A DNA stretch of 64,000 nt from Vanilla planifolia (GCA_023846275.1 JAIUJO010000082.1:792001-856000), one strand, 5' to 3'; positions 29,770 to 47,700 are shown, counted from the stretch's first letter. Notes: a model not told the origin generated them from the sequence alone. A program made the numbers and translations.

Positions 29770-31774
29770 ACACACATGGACAAAAAACACGAACATGAAC
29801 ACACACACATGCACACACATGTTCACAAGTAGACGCATAAACATGTGCACAAACACAAACACACAAGCACACATACACATGCATGCACACACGGACACAC
29901 ATTCAAAAAACTCATAAGGGATCCTACATGCACACACAAAGGCACACAAAAGCGCTCACCCACAGTAACACCAACACACACATATGAACACGCACACACA
30001 CATGCATGAATTGACACACACACACAAGTGTGTGCATACACACCGATACTCATGCACAAACACACATGAATTCAAGCACACACACACACACACACCCATA
30101 CACATATCCCTCACACAAACATGAACACACACACACACTCACATGCATATATGCACACACATATACATACACATGGACACATGCACACACAAGTAGATAC
30201 ACATGCACACAATCACACAAACACACAAATACACACATAATCACATACACAAATATGCATACATACACACACATGCACAAACATGAACACATGCATACAT
30301 GTACAAGTATACACATACAAAAATACATAAGAACACATGTACAAACACACATGCGTACAATCATGTATACACATAAAGCCACATACAAACACAAACATGC
30401 ACGTACTCACACATGGACACTCATGCAAGAACAACACATACATGAACAAAAATGTTTGTGCACACACTCACACATATGAGCACAAGCACATAGGAACACA
30501 CATGCATACAAACACATGCACCAACAATTATGCAAACATGTAAAAATATACACACTTGCACAAAGGCGTGCACACACACACACCCACACACATGCACACA
30601 CAAATATACAAATATGCACACACAAGCAAGCATGCACATGCACATATGACCAAACCATACAGAAACATGCACATGCACATAAATCCACAGTCACTCGTGT
30701 GCAGGCAGACACTCGTAAGTGCATATATGCAAACGCACACACACACACTTGCATACACATGTGCATACACTCACACACATATTCAAGAAAACTTCACACC
30801 TATGTACACAAATCCACACTCACACAAATATGCCCAAACATGCACTTGTACCTATGCACACACAAGCACCTATTCGTGCACATAGTTAGAAATGCACATG
30901 CACATGCATACTCACACACAAGCATGTGCACACACATGCATAAACACATGCACACACTCACACACACATACACATAGATGCACACACACACAACTCCCGC
31001 ATCCACACACAAATATACACATATACCTACACACAATATAGCAACCTTGCACATACACTCAAACATACATACATCACACACATGTACAAACAGACATCCA
31101 TACACACATGAATGAAAACACACATGTACACACTCACATACATGCAATAATGCACAAACACATGCACGCACACACATATACACACATGCATGCGTGCGTA
31201 CGTAGATGCTAGTACATAGGAACAAACACAAAGATGTTGGAATGCATACACATAACCAAGCACACACACTCACACACACATGCACACATGCTCACATAAG
31301 CACACACACACACACATGCACATACAAGCAAACATACACACACTCCCATATGCACACATTCCTACAAGTGCACACTTGCTGTAATGTACACACAATATGC
31401 ACATGCAAACATCCACACGTGCACACACACACACAAACAAATAAAAGAACACACATACACATGCATATACATATAAATAAAGATATACACACACACACAC
31501 ACAATTACACATGCATAGATGCACACAAGCACACACACTCACACACCTACCAACACACACACATGCACACAAGCATATGCATGCTTGTTCACATGCATGT
31601 CATGCAGAAAGGCATGCACACACATATGCACACACAAAAGAACAAACATGGACATATGTACAAGCACACACATATAAATAGACCCACATGTACCCACACA
31701 CAGATGCCCACACAAACACCCACACTAATAATCACTAGGATGCAAATAAGATTGCAAGTGCACACATGCATATA

Positions 31775-31790
31775 TGTGTGTATACACACA
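31775..31790. repeat. Perfect 16-bp palindrome TGTGTGTA/TACACACA
   Basis: A short TG run meets a CA run through a central TATA step, giving a perfect inverted repeat. It is one of few places outside 28862-29019 where the CA polarity flips. Confidence 0.85.
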
Positions 31791-34700
31791 CACATGCAAA
31801 CTTAAAAACACACATGCAACCATATATACAGATGAAAACTTAAACACACATGCACACATACACACATACACACAAACATGTGCACACACACTTATAAACA
31901 TGCACATGCATGTAGACACGCACACACACACATGTACACAATTGAACAAACAAGCACACACGTATGTACACATGCATGCACAAATAGATTCCTAGACACA
32001 TGCACACACATGTGCACACACACACATACAAATAGACTTACACACATAACCACATATAGACATACATGCACACAAACATGCACTTCCAAGCACATGTACA
32101 TAAACAAAAACACATACACACACATAGCCATACATGCACAAATGCATACACAGACACAAAACACACAAACACACACATTCTCACATGCACAAACAAGCAT
32201 GCACACATGCATAAACATGCACACAAACATATGCATACTTACACATACATACAAGCGTACACATGTACTCACACACTCACACAAGCACACATGCACACAC
32301 ACACACACATGCATAAACACTAACACAAGAAAATGCACAAACCTATACACACACATTTAGATGAACACACATGTGTATGCACACACATATGCAAACATGT
32401 ATGCTTGTACAAATACAAACATGCATGCATTAGTACACATGCACACATGCATGCATATAGACATGCACGCTCATGTGCACACATATATGTATACATATAC
32501 ATATACACACATATGAAAACACAAATACACAATACACACACACACTACAAACACATGCATAATCAAATACATGCACATGTAAACATTCACAAACACTTGA
32601 ACACCCACACCCACACATAGATATATGCCCTTATGCACTCACAAATGCTCACACACATGTATGCACTCACCATATGCACATGCACACACACACACACAAA
32701 CACCCACACCATCAACACACAAACACACACACACTTGTATGCACCCAAGCACACAAATGTGCACATGTGCACAAGCACATTGACACACAAATGTACATAA
32801 GGGGATAGACACATGCATACACATACACCCACACACACACATATACACAAACAAACATATACATACATGTAGACATACACAAACAAGAACAAATGCATAT
32901 AGATACACACACACACACACACACAAGCACATGCATGTGCATAACAACACACATCACACATATGCATACATTGATAAATAAACTCACACACACATGCATA
33001 TAGGAATACACATGTGCATGCATAAGCACACACATGCAAACTCACACAAGCACACACACACACATTCAGGTGCACATGCATGCATGCATGCAAACATGCA
33101 CATGCACACACACGCACATGCATGCAAACATAGTACACACAAATGTGCACATGCATATGCTCATACACATAGAAAAATATACACTTACTTACACTTGCAC
33201 ACACACACACACATGCATGCGCATATACACACATGTGCACGTACACTTACAAACATACACGTGCACAAAAGCTTATGCACACGCAAAGCCATAGACCCAT
33301 GCAGGCACACACACACACACACAAATGCATGCACATTTGTACCCATGCATACACACAAGTAGACACTCAAAAGGCCCACACAAACACACTCACACACATC
33401 TACGCACAAAACCACACACAAGCACATGCACACACTTAGCCATTCACACAGACACACAAAACACACATACACAAAGATGCACAAAAAAAGATATCTATTG
33501 CACAAGAAAATGTAAACAACATCAAACCTACAGACACTTGCACTTATGCACATGCACAAAAACAACCTCATATGTGTGCTCTTGCCCACACACATGCACA
33601 TAGTTGCACATAAATACATAGGCAATAACAAACATGCACACACACAGTGCATTCATACAAGAACACATGCACACATTTACATAGGCACACACACACACAT
33701 ATGCACAAACATAGGTACGCACACATACCATCACATATACACACGCATGTGTACACCTATGGATGTATATACATAAACACACATGCATGCCCATACACAC
33801 GCAAACTAACACATGCACAAACATACATGTGCATATGCTCCCAAATATAAATACACATACATGCACACACACATGCTTGCACATGCATACGCACATACAC
33901 ACATATGGACACACACACATGCTTGAACACTTCCTCAGCATGCACACAGATGCACCCACACTTGCACACGTACAAGATAAACATGTAAATCGGTGCACAC
34001 ACATGCACACATAAAAGATAACCATGCACATAGATGTGCACACATGCTAACACATCCAAAAACAACAAAAATCATTCACACACACACATGCACACTCACA
34101 CACAAGACATATGTGCACACAACTACAAACACACACATGCAGGAACTCGAGCACACAATCAAACATGCTTGCACACACACACACAAATACACACACATGC
34201 ACATAAAAATGTGCATGCACGTGCTGGCACAAGCACACATACATTCACTCACATGCATAAGCATATTAATATAGACATGCACATGTAGAAACTCACACAC
34301 ATGCACACACATGGGCTCACAACACAAAGATGTACACACATACATATAGCAACATAGATATACCCACAATCATGCACATGAACACACATGCACACAGACA
34401 CACATGAACAAGAATGTACACATGCATATACATGCACACACATCCATGCCCCCTACATAGATGTGCATATGCAACTACACACATATGCACTCAAAAACAT
34501 ATGCATAGACACACCTACTTGCACACAATCACACATAAGAATGCATACAAATAAAAATAGATACAAACATAATGATGCATGCACAGACACACAAACACAC
34601 ACACACGCACACTCACACTCACACTCAGACGCATATGCACATGCAGCCATTTGCACATATGTAAATACACGTGCACAAACGCACATACCTGCACATACAC

Positions 34701-37033
34701 ATGCACACATGCTCCCACACACACCCACATATGAACATGCACATACATATGCACACACATGGGCAAACATTCATTGACTCACTCAATCACATGCACAAAT
34801 ACACACACACGCACATTCGTATAAGCACCTAGGCAGACAAACACACACACACATAAACATGCACACAAACATATGCATATACACACAAATGTACAAACAC
34901 TCACATATGCACCCACTCACTAACAAAAACACACATGCACAAATGTAGTTACATACAAAAAAACCAAACATGCAACACATACACATATATATGATTACCA
35001 AAACACAAGCACAAACATGTGCACACTCACTCATACACACACTTGCTTATGCACATGCATATGCACATAGGAATACATGCACATACACGAACACACACAC
35101 ACACACATGCGTCCACTAGTACACACATGCACACACATAGGCAAACACAAATGCAAACACATGCACACTCGTAAACATGCATGCATATACACACACATGT
35201 AAAAAAATATGTATAATTGCACAAATGCACATGCACACATGCACACACACAAGAATACTCATACATGTGTGCTTGCCTATACGCACACATTTACCCATGT
35301 GTAGACACACAAACATGCATATATAGACATACACTCAAGCACACCCACAACACAAAGACCCACACACATTCACAAACATTAATAGACACAAACACACATG
35401 CACTTTCACACATATAAAAGAACATGAACACATGCACAACAAACAAATGTTTATAGGTGCACACACATATGCATACACTTACACCTACACACTCACATGC
35501 ACACACACACACATAAGAGAATAAACGTATAAATGGACAAACACATGCACAAACTCTCAAATATTCACACATACACACACACATACATACACACGCATGC
35601 ACAGATACACATGCACATGTGGACACACACAAACAAACACACACACATGCACATGTGTATACAACATCAAACAAACAAGTACACACAACCACAAACAGAC
35701 ACAAATGCACACTCACATAGGTACACACACAAACACACATGCACATAGACAGACACTTACAAATGCATATCAACATGCATCCACACACACATTTATGTGC
35801 AGACACATGCATACACTTTCTTACACAAACACATACGTACACATGCAAACATGCACACACACACACACATGAGGAGACAAAGTCATGAACAAGAATACAC
35901 AAGCACACATACACACATGCACACACTAGTGCATGCACACAAACACATGAATGCATGTCTACACATGTCCTCATGCACACACAAGTATAAACATTCATGC
36001 ACACAGATGTAAACATACACATGCACATATATAAACAAATCATCCATATGCAAGCATTCACATGCACATCAACACACATATATAAAACCACACCCACAAA
36101 CCCATATACATGCAAACACATGCTCAAAAAGCACACAAACCAATGCACATGCTCACACATGCACACATACACACATACACACACACACAATTACAAAAAT
36201 GCACACAAACATGTATACATGTACATGCACATGCACATAGACACATATGTAAGCTTTCATACACTTATGATATGCACACATGTACAAATCCACACACACA
36301 AAGATAAGTAGACATGTGCACATACACACATGTATAGACATGCATAAATGCACACACACTCAAACATGCATCCCAACACAATACACATACCCATGATGCC
36401 CATGCACACACATGCACATGCACATGAACACAAACATGCACACTCACACGCACAAGCATATGATCACACATGCACATACAAGTGTTGGCACAACACCTAT
36501 ATACAAAGGATTACACATATGCATACATATGCGCACAGACATTCACTCTCATAAACACACAAAAACTCATGTACACATATGAACACACACACACACACAT
36601 ATATATAAAAACATATACACAAATGCATGCCTGAATGCACAAATAAGCAAATACACAAATGTTCATGGACACACATACGTATATGCACGCTTGCACAAAT
36701 AGACTCATATACATATGCAATCACATGCACACACATGCACACTCATGCGCACACACTTTCACACACAAGCATAGATACTCAAACATACATATGCACAGAC
36801 ACACACACATACACATAAACACATACAAGTAACAAAAACATGCACACACACAAACACAAACATACACACATATGCACACCTATGTACACACAGGCATATG
36901 CACTTGCATAGGTACATACACACACTTGCATGCTCACAAGGATTCACAGCCATGATCGTGCATGCATAAACACATCCACAAGTAACCAAATGCCTACACA
37001 TACAAGTACACTCATGCACACACATGCACAAAG

Positions 37034-38600
37034 ACATACACATCCAAAAACATGCACACATGCATATGTAAAAACATACACAAGCACAAACACACACATG
37101 CACACACATGCATAGGTACACACAAATGCTTATATACACATGCACATATGTATATTCATACATGCACATGAATACATATACGTATGCACACACACTGACA
37201 TGCACTGACTGACACATGCAACCACACACATATATGTACCCCCACATGCATGCTCCCACATGCACAAACACACATGCCTATGAGCACACGAACAAATGCA
37301 CACATGCATGTGTAGGTGACTAACCCAAACGCATATACAAGTATGCACACATGCACAAGCATGCATGCACATAGAATCACATGCAGATAATGACACCAAC
37401 ACACACACACACATGCTCACACACACACACACACAATTACACATGCATAAACACACACATAACCATAAATGCATACACACACACACAAGAACACACAAAT
37501 GTACACACACACACAAACACACATACACATATGGACACATACACACACATTCACATGCATTCACACAAGCACACACCCACACACAAGCATACATATACGA
37601 AAACACATTCACACATACATGCACACATGTGCAAGCTCACAAAAACATGCACCACTCACACACACGAACACATGCACAATTACACATGCAAAAGACATAC
37701 ACACACACAAACAAACACATTCACGCCAACACGCACAACTTCATACACACATGTGAATGCATATACACATGCACAAAAACACAAACAAGCACACAGACAC
37801 ACACACAAACACACACCCCCAAACACATGTACACCCACATGTACACACATACACACATGCATACATCAGCACATGGACATATGCAAGCACACACACATGC
37901 ACAAATACACAAATAAGCATGTAAACACGCACGAGCAAGGACACAGACATGCTTGCACCAACACGCACACATACCTATGCCTATATCCATACGTACATAC
38001 ATGCACATGAGTGCACACACACTCATACAAACATGAACACACAGTTAGATGGATGTACCCACACACACATATGTATATGCATGCACACATACACAGACAC
38101 ATGGATGTGCACGTGCATACACACACACTCACACTTGCACACGCTAACACTCTCCCCTTACATAGACACACGAACACACACACATAGATATACACTTGCA
38201 CACACAAGTAGGCATATAAACACAAGCACATGCATAGCCATGCACACACCCACACACATGTAACCGTATACATATGCACCCACAAACTTACATGCACATG
38301 CACACACACATGCTCACAAATAAAAATGACCACATGCACATACATACAAGCACACACACACACAAATAAGAAAACATACACAAATGTATACACACACACA
38401 CACTCATATGCATGTAATTATGCGGACACTCATAAGCACATAGACATGCACTGATGCTCAAGCACACACATACACGCAAAGATAGACCCACACAGATGCA
38501 CACACATGCACATGAATGCATAACACATACATAAATGCATAATCCCAAATACAAGTGCAAACACACATGCACACACGTATATACAAACACATGAACACAC
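37034..38600 (+). repeat. Higher-order block, copy 2 (partner at 18632-20330)
   Basis: This carries the same ordered landmarks as copy 1 at an offset of about 18.25-18.40 kb: CATCCAAAA at 37041, AACC then ATATGCACCCACAAACT at 38262, ACTCATATGC then ATTATGCGGACAC at 38402, and CAAGTGCAAACACACATG at 38552. Divergence is clear but the rare words are kept. Extension to either side could not be traced reliably by eye. Confidence 0.5.
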
Positions 38601-40370
38601 ACTTAGGCACATATCCACAAATACACACAAACACACAACACATGCATAAATACACACACATGCATACAAGTATGCACACACAAACTCACAAGCACACACA
38701 TAAACATACTCGCACACATACATGCAAACATGCACACACATGCACACACAAGCTCAAATACACACATACACACAAAAGCATACATGCATAAGGACATGCA
38801 CACATAAATGCATACGCATATGCATGTACCTAAACACACATGCACATGCACAAGTACACACACATGCACACACACCCTCACGCTCATGCCCATGCACTCT
38901 CTCACACACACACACAATAATACAAACACTTATACACACACATGTACATAAGCACATGCATAGACACCCACACACAAGTACGAATGTACACACTCATGCA
39001 TGCATATGCATAGGCATACACTCATGCAAGCATACACAAATGAACACATAGTTGTACGCACACTCATGTACACATCCATGCACATGCATATACACACACA
39101 CACACATGTGCTTATGCACATGTACAGCACACACGAGTAAACACCTACACGATTACACATGCACACACCCACATACACTTACATGCACTACCACAATTGT
39201 ACATGCACACACACATGTATGCATGCATGTATGCACACACATACACATAATCATGCATGCATGCACATACATACACATACACCTATGCACACATGCATAC
39301 ACATGCATAAGCACTTGCACACCAATGCATATTCATACTTGTAAACACATATGCACATTCATGCACACTCACACGTATACACTCACACACATACACACAA
39401 AGGCACACACATGCGAATACATGCATGCACACACATATGGATGAGCATAGACACCCAGATACCCACTCATGCTTATAAGCAAGAACACACACACCCACAA
39501 GCATGCATGCAAACATTCTCACACACATACATACAAGTTAACACACACAAACACACACCCATGCTCACATGCACACAAAAGCACTCACACACTTACATAG
39601 CCACACAAACATATGCATCCAAACACTTACACACCCACAAATACTCATGCCTATGCACACACACAATACACATATGTGCCCACACAAATAGAATCACATA
39701 TTTATGAAAGCACACATGCACACGTGCACATATGCATACATATATACACACACATGCTGACACACACACACACACTACCACACACTCACACACACTCACA
39801 CGCATAAGCACATATGCACATGCCCACACACATGCATGTATATACACATACACATACATACATAGACACACATGTATACACACTCACACACATACACAAG
39901 TATGAACCCACACTTGCAAAAGCACTATACATGAATGGAAACAAGCACGAGCACATAAAAAGATGCACGCACACACAAACACAAGCTCACCAGCATGCAT
40001 GCATGCACACTAATGTACATGCACACACACACACACATACACATGCACAACCACACACACACATATTCACCTACATACATGAACATAAGTGAATGCATAA
40101 ATACAAACATATGCACATGCATAAGCACAAACACACATGTGCACATACACATGCATATAAATAAGCATGTACACCTACAAACACAGGCACACATGCACAC
40201 AAACATATGCACTCACCCACATACACAAAAATAAACAAACACACACATATGCATATGCACACACCTACACGAACACTAATGAACATACACATGCACACAC
40301 ACAAGAACATGTGCACTTGCACACACATGTAAACACATGTACACACATGCACACATAGATACTCACAAAC

Positions 40371-40416
40371 ACACATGAACACATAATCACACACACACAT
40401 GAACACATAATCATGC
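40371..40416 (+). repeat. Tandem duplication, period 24 bp
   Basis: ACACATGAACACATAATCA occurs at 40371 and again at 40395, nearly perfect, with a CACAC spacer. Confidence 0.8.
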
Positions 40417-41057
40417 ACACACCACAAACACACACGCATATACATGCAAATGCACATGCAATAACATGCAAACATACACACTCATGCAGTCAAGCATGCA
40501 TAGACATGCATGCACACAAATGTGCACACATAGACATGTAAATACACACATACACAAACAAACATAGGCAAACATAAGCACACAAATGAACTCTCGTGCA
40601 CTAATATGCAAGATCTCACATGCAAACTTTGCACACACACACACACATTCCCACACATGCAAATGTATACATACATACCCATGCATATGAATACACAACT
40701 ACATACACATGCACAAGCCTACAATACAAATGTGAAAACACTCACCCTCAAAGATGCATAAATGCACACTAATACACACCCAACACACACACACACCACA
40801 CATGCACACACACATGCAATCACACATAAGCACACTTACACACACATGTATATACACACATAAACATATTCACTCATACACGTATTCATAGACACTCACA
40901 AACAAAGATAGCCAACTACCCACACAAATTTGCACATGCATGCTCACTCACACACACATGCATGCACCCACCACAACACACACACACACACATATAGCAA
41001 CACACACCGACACATAGACACAAACACACACATCTGCACATGCAAAGCCATATATGC

Positions 41058-41075
41058 ACACACACATGTGTGTGT
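41058..41075. repeat. Perfect 18-bp palindrome ACACACACA/TGTGTGTGT
   Basis: Nine bases of CA repeat are followed directly by their reverse complement. The flanks then diverge (GTAGTACAAG to the right). It is a second small polarity flip in the array. Confidence 0.9.
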
Positions 41076-43178
41076 AGGTAGTACAAGAAAAATACACACA
41101 CATGATCACATGCAAATACACACACACACATACAACATGCATTTACACTCACCCACACATATGCACAAACAAATGTGAACACATGCCCACACATATAGGC
41201 ACACATACAGGAACACACACACATGCACGCACTCATGCACACACACATATGCCCATACATGAACACACAAATGCTCACTCTTATACACACCCAAACACAC
41301 ACTCATAAAAAAATACACACACACACATATAAACATGTACAAATATATACACACACATACACACATGCATGCACTAATGTATGCACACACATATGCACAT
41401 GAACCCACAAGCACAAGCACAAGCACACACACACACACACATATGCTCATATGTACATGCACACACACACACTTACATATGTACTCATAAACATGCACAC
41501 ACACTTGTACAGACACATGGACACAAACACATGCATGCACACACGCACACGCACACCTTCATCTACACACATACAAAATCATGCATACAAATGCACGTAC
41601 ACACACGCACACCCATTAAGATTCATACAAACAAATGCATGCACCAACACACAATCACACATGCAAGCATAAACACACGCACCAGCACACAAGTGCACAC
41701 ACACATGCATACATATGTATACACAGATATACATGCACACACAAGTGCATGCATAGAAGAACACACATGAACCTACACACATAGGCACACACACACATCC
41801 ACATACACATATGCATAAACATAAGCATGTTCATAAATACCCACAACCACACATGTAACTATATACATGTGCACATACACATATACCCACACATAAAAGC
41901 ATGCACACACATACACACATATGCACACTTGCATACATGCACACTCTTTCACATACATACATGCACATACAAATACATTCATATATGCACTCATGCACAT
42001 CCACACACACTTGCATATATGCATAAATAGGTGTGTGCAGATACACACACACACACCACATTCATGCTTACATATACACACATATGCACGCATGCATAAA
42101 CACACACACACATACATATACACAAATGTACACACACACAGACACACACGAAGACATGCATGTAAGTATCCATGCATACACCCATGCACACAAACACACA
42201 TACACAAACATGCATATACACATACCCAAACATGCAAATCCAGACACACCCAGACTTATGCACACACACACATACATATACATGCATACAAATGCTCAAA
42301 TATAAGCATGATGACATGCCTACATGCACATAGGCACACACATGCACACGCACACACACACAAACATGTGCGTACACACTCAAGCACTTATACACACACA
42401 CATGCACCCACACAAAAAAATGCACACATGCATGTCAACATTATCTCATAAACATACAAGCAAGCATGCTCACATGCACTGACACAAATATGCATGCACA
42501 CACATGCACACACATAGATAGAGACATGAACACCAACAAATACACCTACACATAGACATACATTCAAATAGGTAAGCACACAAACACATACATATACATG
42601 CACATGCATAGATATGCTTGCACGCACATTGATGCACACATGAACAAATGAGCACACATATGCACACCCATATGCACATATATAAATAAACTCACACAAG
42701 TGCATGTATAAACACACTTATACACATAAACATACTTGGACACATGTGCATACATGACCACACAAACCAATGCACATCCACATTCACATACATGCATAGG
42801 CACACTCATACATGTACGACCATGCAAACACATGCATAAACACACATGCTTGAAAGAATACTCGCACACACATAAGAACAAACACAAAAACAACATATAC
42901 ACTTGCACACACATGTACAATCATGCACACACATACACATGTATACCTATGCACAAATGCACATGCACACACTCATAAACACAACACACATGTGCTTGCA
43001 CACACACACATACTTACACACACAAACATTAATACACATATGCACACACATGCACAAGGTCTCTTACACACTTACCCACACATGTAATAACACACATGCT
43101 AACACACATATAGACACATCCACACACAGACACACACACACACACACACACACGTACGTGCACAAGTATGCACACACA

Positions 43179-43363
43179 GTTTAAGAAACACTCCATAAGA
43201 TGTTGATCATGATAAGAAGACTATTTATGAAGAAACAAGAATAGATACTAAAATTTATATACATAAAACTTATGTAGGAATAAGAAGAAATAAAAAGAGA
43301 AATAGATTTCTTTGAAGCAGCATGACTATTCAAATTTTGACATTTGTAGAAAAACAATCAATC
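43179..43363. other. AT-rich unique island inside the array
   Basis: About 185 bp with no CA/TG structure, from GTTTAAGAAACACTCC to AACAATCAATCATGC. It is A-rich on the plus strand (AGAAGAAATAAAAAGAGAAA within it). There is no open frame of note, no tRNA-like fold seen, and no clear target-site duplication at its edges. It could be a fragment of an inserted element, or a relic of the DNA the array grew into. It shares only a 13-base word (ATTTATGAAGAAA at 43223 and 5293) with the retroelement interior, too little to link them. Confidence 0.85.
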
Positions 43364-44685
43364 ATGCAAACACATGCACACATATGCATAATTGCACACA
43401 CACAAACACACTGCATACACTTATGACCACAACCACATGAACACATGTTCCCACTCATACACATATGAACAAAAAGCACAAACAAACACATGAACCTATA
43501 GACATACTCATACACACATGTGTGTATAAACACATTCACCCACACACACACATATAGGAAAAAAGGCACACCCATACACTACATGCAAGTACACACACAT
43601 GAACACATGTGCCCACACGTGCACAAACCCACACATGAACCCATGCACACACACTCATACATGCATGTATGCATGAAAACACACATGTGCACACATCCAT
43701 ACAAACACACACACACACACATGTATGCACACATGCAAGTGCACACATAGACAACCACACATCTATGCACACACATGCACACATGAACACATACACACAT
43801 GCATGTATACGTACACACACACACTAACAAACAAACACACACATTCACATATGTATGCATTACACACACATACACATGCACAAGACACATCCACATGCAC
43901 ACACACTCACATAAGAAGACATGCACATACACTCATGTATCACTTGCACACAAACTTACATAAGCACACACACACACACACACACACTTACAAACATATA
44001 CACAAATGCATGCACGCACATGCACACAATATGACACATATGAAAGCACACACACACACACACGCATAGACACACATGTTTGCATTAGGACATGTACAAG
44101 TGTATGCACATGCACACATAGGAACATATACAAATTAACACACATGCACACCCAAAAATGCACATGCAAACACATGCACACATGTAAGCACATATGCATG
44201 TGCACACAAAAATAGACATACATGCATAATCACCCACCTGCATATGGACACACACATATGAACAAACACCCTCATTTGCCACACACACACATATGTGCCT
44301 ACATACACACACTCACACACATGTAGTGACACACGCACACAAAAAAATCTATAAACATCCACACGCACATGCATGCATGTGCACCCACATAGGCACACAC
44401 ATGAACACACACACATACATACATAGCCAGGTTCACCAAAAAATGCAAACACACTTTCATACACACATGTATGCTAGAAAAAATGCATAGCACATGTACA
44501 CACAAGCACATATACAAACAAGAAAACCAACACACTCACACACAAGGATAACCATGTGCACATGTATGCCAATAAACACATGAAAACATACAAACATACA
44601 TGCATACACATACACACACACACATACATAATACAAACACAAACACACAGACACACTCATGGGAATACACACATGCACAAAAGCA

Positions 44686-44745
44686 CACACACAAGCACTC
44701 ATACACACACACAGTCACACACAAGCACTCATATACACACACAAA
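44686..44745 (+). repeat. Tandem duplication, period 30 bp
   Basis: ACAAGCACTCATACACACAC (44691) is repeated as ACAAGCACTCATATACACAC (44721), with a CAGTCACAC link. One substitution is visible in the core. Confidence 0.8.
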
Positions 44746-47700
44746 TGCTTACTCACATGCATGAGAGTGCACAGAGGCATTCCCACTCACACACACACAC
44801 ACACACACTCAAACACAGGTATGCATGCACAACACACAAACATGTACACACATATGCTTGCACACACAAACACGTACATGCGAGTATGGATGCACACTAT
44901 GCACACACAAACATGCACACACATGCAAATGTGCACAAAATCTGACACACAAACACTCAACCACATAGTCATGCACATACATATGCACACAAATGCAAAC
45001 ATATGTATATATAGACACACACATGTGAACACATACATACACACACACAAACCTAAACACATATATGCATGCACACATAGAAACACATTTACATACACAC
45101 ACATGCACATAAATTCATTACACACATACACACACATAAATTACAAGCACACACATAAAGATGCACATGGATAGATGGACAAAAATGCATATACAAATGA
45201 AAACTCATGAAACTCACACAAACTTGGAAGCACTAGCATACACACACAAGCTAGACACACACACACATGCAAGACATGTACCCAAGCATAGACATGCACA
45301 CAAACTGGAAGATACATGCACATAGAGGCACTCATGTGCATATACAAACATGCACATACATACATAGTTGCATGTGCATGCACTCTAATACCATGTACAC
45401 ACATGTGCATGTAGACATATAAATACATAGACATTCAAACACACATTCAAATGAAAAATAGTATAGACACACACATGCATTCACCCATAAGCATGGACAT
45501 GCACAAGCACACACATGCCCACACACTCATGAACGTACATGCACAAACAAATGTGTGTGCACATGCATAAACAAATGCACATACTCACAAGCTTGCAAAC
45601 TCGTATAATATGAACACATGCACACACGCACACACATAAGAACACATGCACAAAAAGGTACACATATAGACCCACACATATGCACATGAGGACACATGTA
45701 GAAGCATGCACATGCTCACAAAATGGCTCATAAACATGCATGCAGATGCACACACGTATGCATATTGATATGCACATGAATGAATACACATGTATGCACA
45801 TGCATGAAAATATACACATGCATAATAATCACACACATGCACATATAGACATGCATGCACGTACACAAACACACACATACTCACTTGCACACACATATGC
45901 ACATAGAAACACACACTTACACTTGCACAAGTGCATGTAGGCAAATGCATGCATAAACACACATGCACATGAGAATGCATACACAAACATAGAAACAAGT
46001 GTGCATACACACATGCACATATGCACACACACAAGCACAAATACACAAACATACACACACACACACAAATGTGCTCACACACACGTACAGACACATGCAT
46101 GCACACCAAAACACATGCACATGGACCCTCACAAGCACACACACACATGTACACACACATGCACACATACTTGAATGTGTGCACACACACATACACATGC
46201 ACACAAATATGTGCACATACACTTACACACTCACACATGTATGCTTGCATGCTTACACACATCAAAAGTCATACATGACCACATACACACATGCCGACAC
46301 ACACACATGCATATACATGTAAACACAAAGAGACTCATGCATGCATGCACGTATGCACACACACATGCACCCATATACATAATCACACACATATGCATGC
46401 ACATACATACAAAACTATGCACAAGCACATAAACATATGCTCAAACACACACATATGCACACATATGTAGACTCACACATGCACAGGAACACGACTCACA
46501 CACATAGATATGCACACACACATATATACACACATGCATGCACAAATACTCACTTGCACACACATACATGCACACACTCATGTGCAAATACATGCAAATA
46601 TAGACACACACTTGCATGCATAAGAACATGCACACAAGCATGTAAGAACACACACACATATACACATAGACATGAACACCGACTCACACAATGCACAAGC
46701 TCATCCACGAACATGTATACACACCCACATGTGCACATATGTGAGAATACTAACACACACTCGTAAAAATCTAGATAGGAACACACAAGTATATAGAAAC
46801 CCATACAAACTTATACACCAACAAATGCGAATGCACACACGCACTCATGCACCGACCAACACACAAGAATACATACACAAACAAGAACTCACACAAGAAC
46901 ACAAACACATAAACACTCACACAAATATATGCACTCACACATGAAAACATGCACACACTTACACATACACCACTACATACATACACAACACAAACTGACA
47001 CACACACATGCAAATGCATGTAGACACACATGCATGTACACATGCATGTGCATAAGCAAACATACACATGCATGCAAATGCATCCACACACAAATGCATG
47101 CACACACACACCCACATGCATATTTACACTCATTCACATTCCAAAAATAAACACAAACACATACACATCCTCAAGTGCATGCACACACACAAATGCATGT
47201 GTAAACATTCTCACACACATATACACACACCCATTCACATGCACACCCATTCATATACAAGCATGCACACACACTCACACACATCCATACACTTGAGTGA
47301 TCATGCTCAAACACATGCACACATGTCCACAAGCATGCATGCACACTTGCATAACCATCACACACATGCACACTTAGACACATATACACACACAAAAAGA
47401 TGAACACATGCACACATATGCACACACCTATGCATGGACTCACACATATAAATGCACACACACATGTGCATGAATACTCTCACACATATACACACACATG
47501 AATATGCACATACACTATCACATGTGCAGACAAATACCACCCAAACGTGCATGTGTATGCATCCATTCACATGCATTCTTGCTAAAATGCTTGCACATAT
47601 GTAGACATGCTCGAATGCATGTACACAAGCAAGCACCCACACATACACTCACAAGAACATAAGAACACAAAAGTATATACACACACGTACAACCACATGC

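Larger units (their letters stand above)
29020..43178 (+). repeat. Giant degenerate CA/TG array, middle segment
   Basis: This continues the array described from 6671 with the same strand polarity on the right side of the palindrome. It holds local duplications (29622-29769, 40371-40416) and the second copy of the 18.3-kb spaced block. Short patches with less alternation, such as 33481-33540 and 34055-34080, are AA-rich but carry no recognisable gene or element. Confidence 0.9.

Noticed and set aside
43223..43235. 13-base match ATTTATGAAGAAA between the island and the retroelement interior (5293-5305)
   Set aside because: Too short and AT-rich. The surrounding bases do not align, so chance is the simplest explanation.
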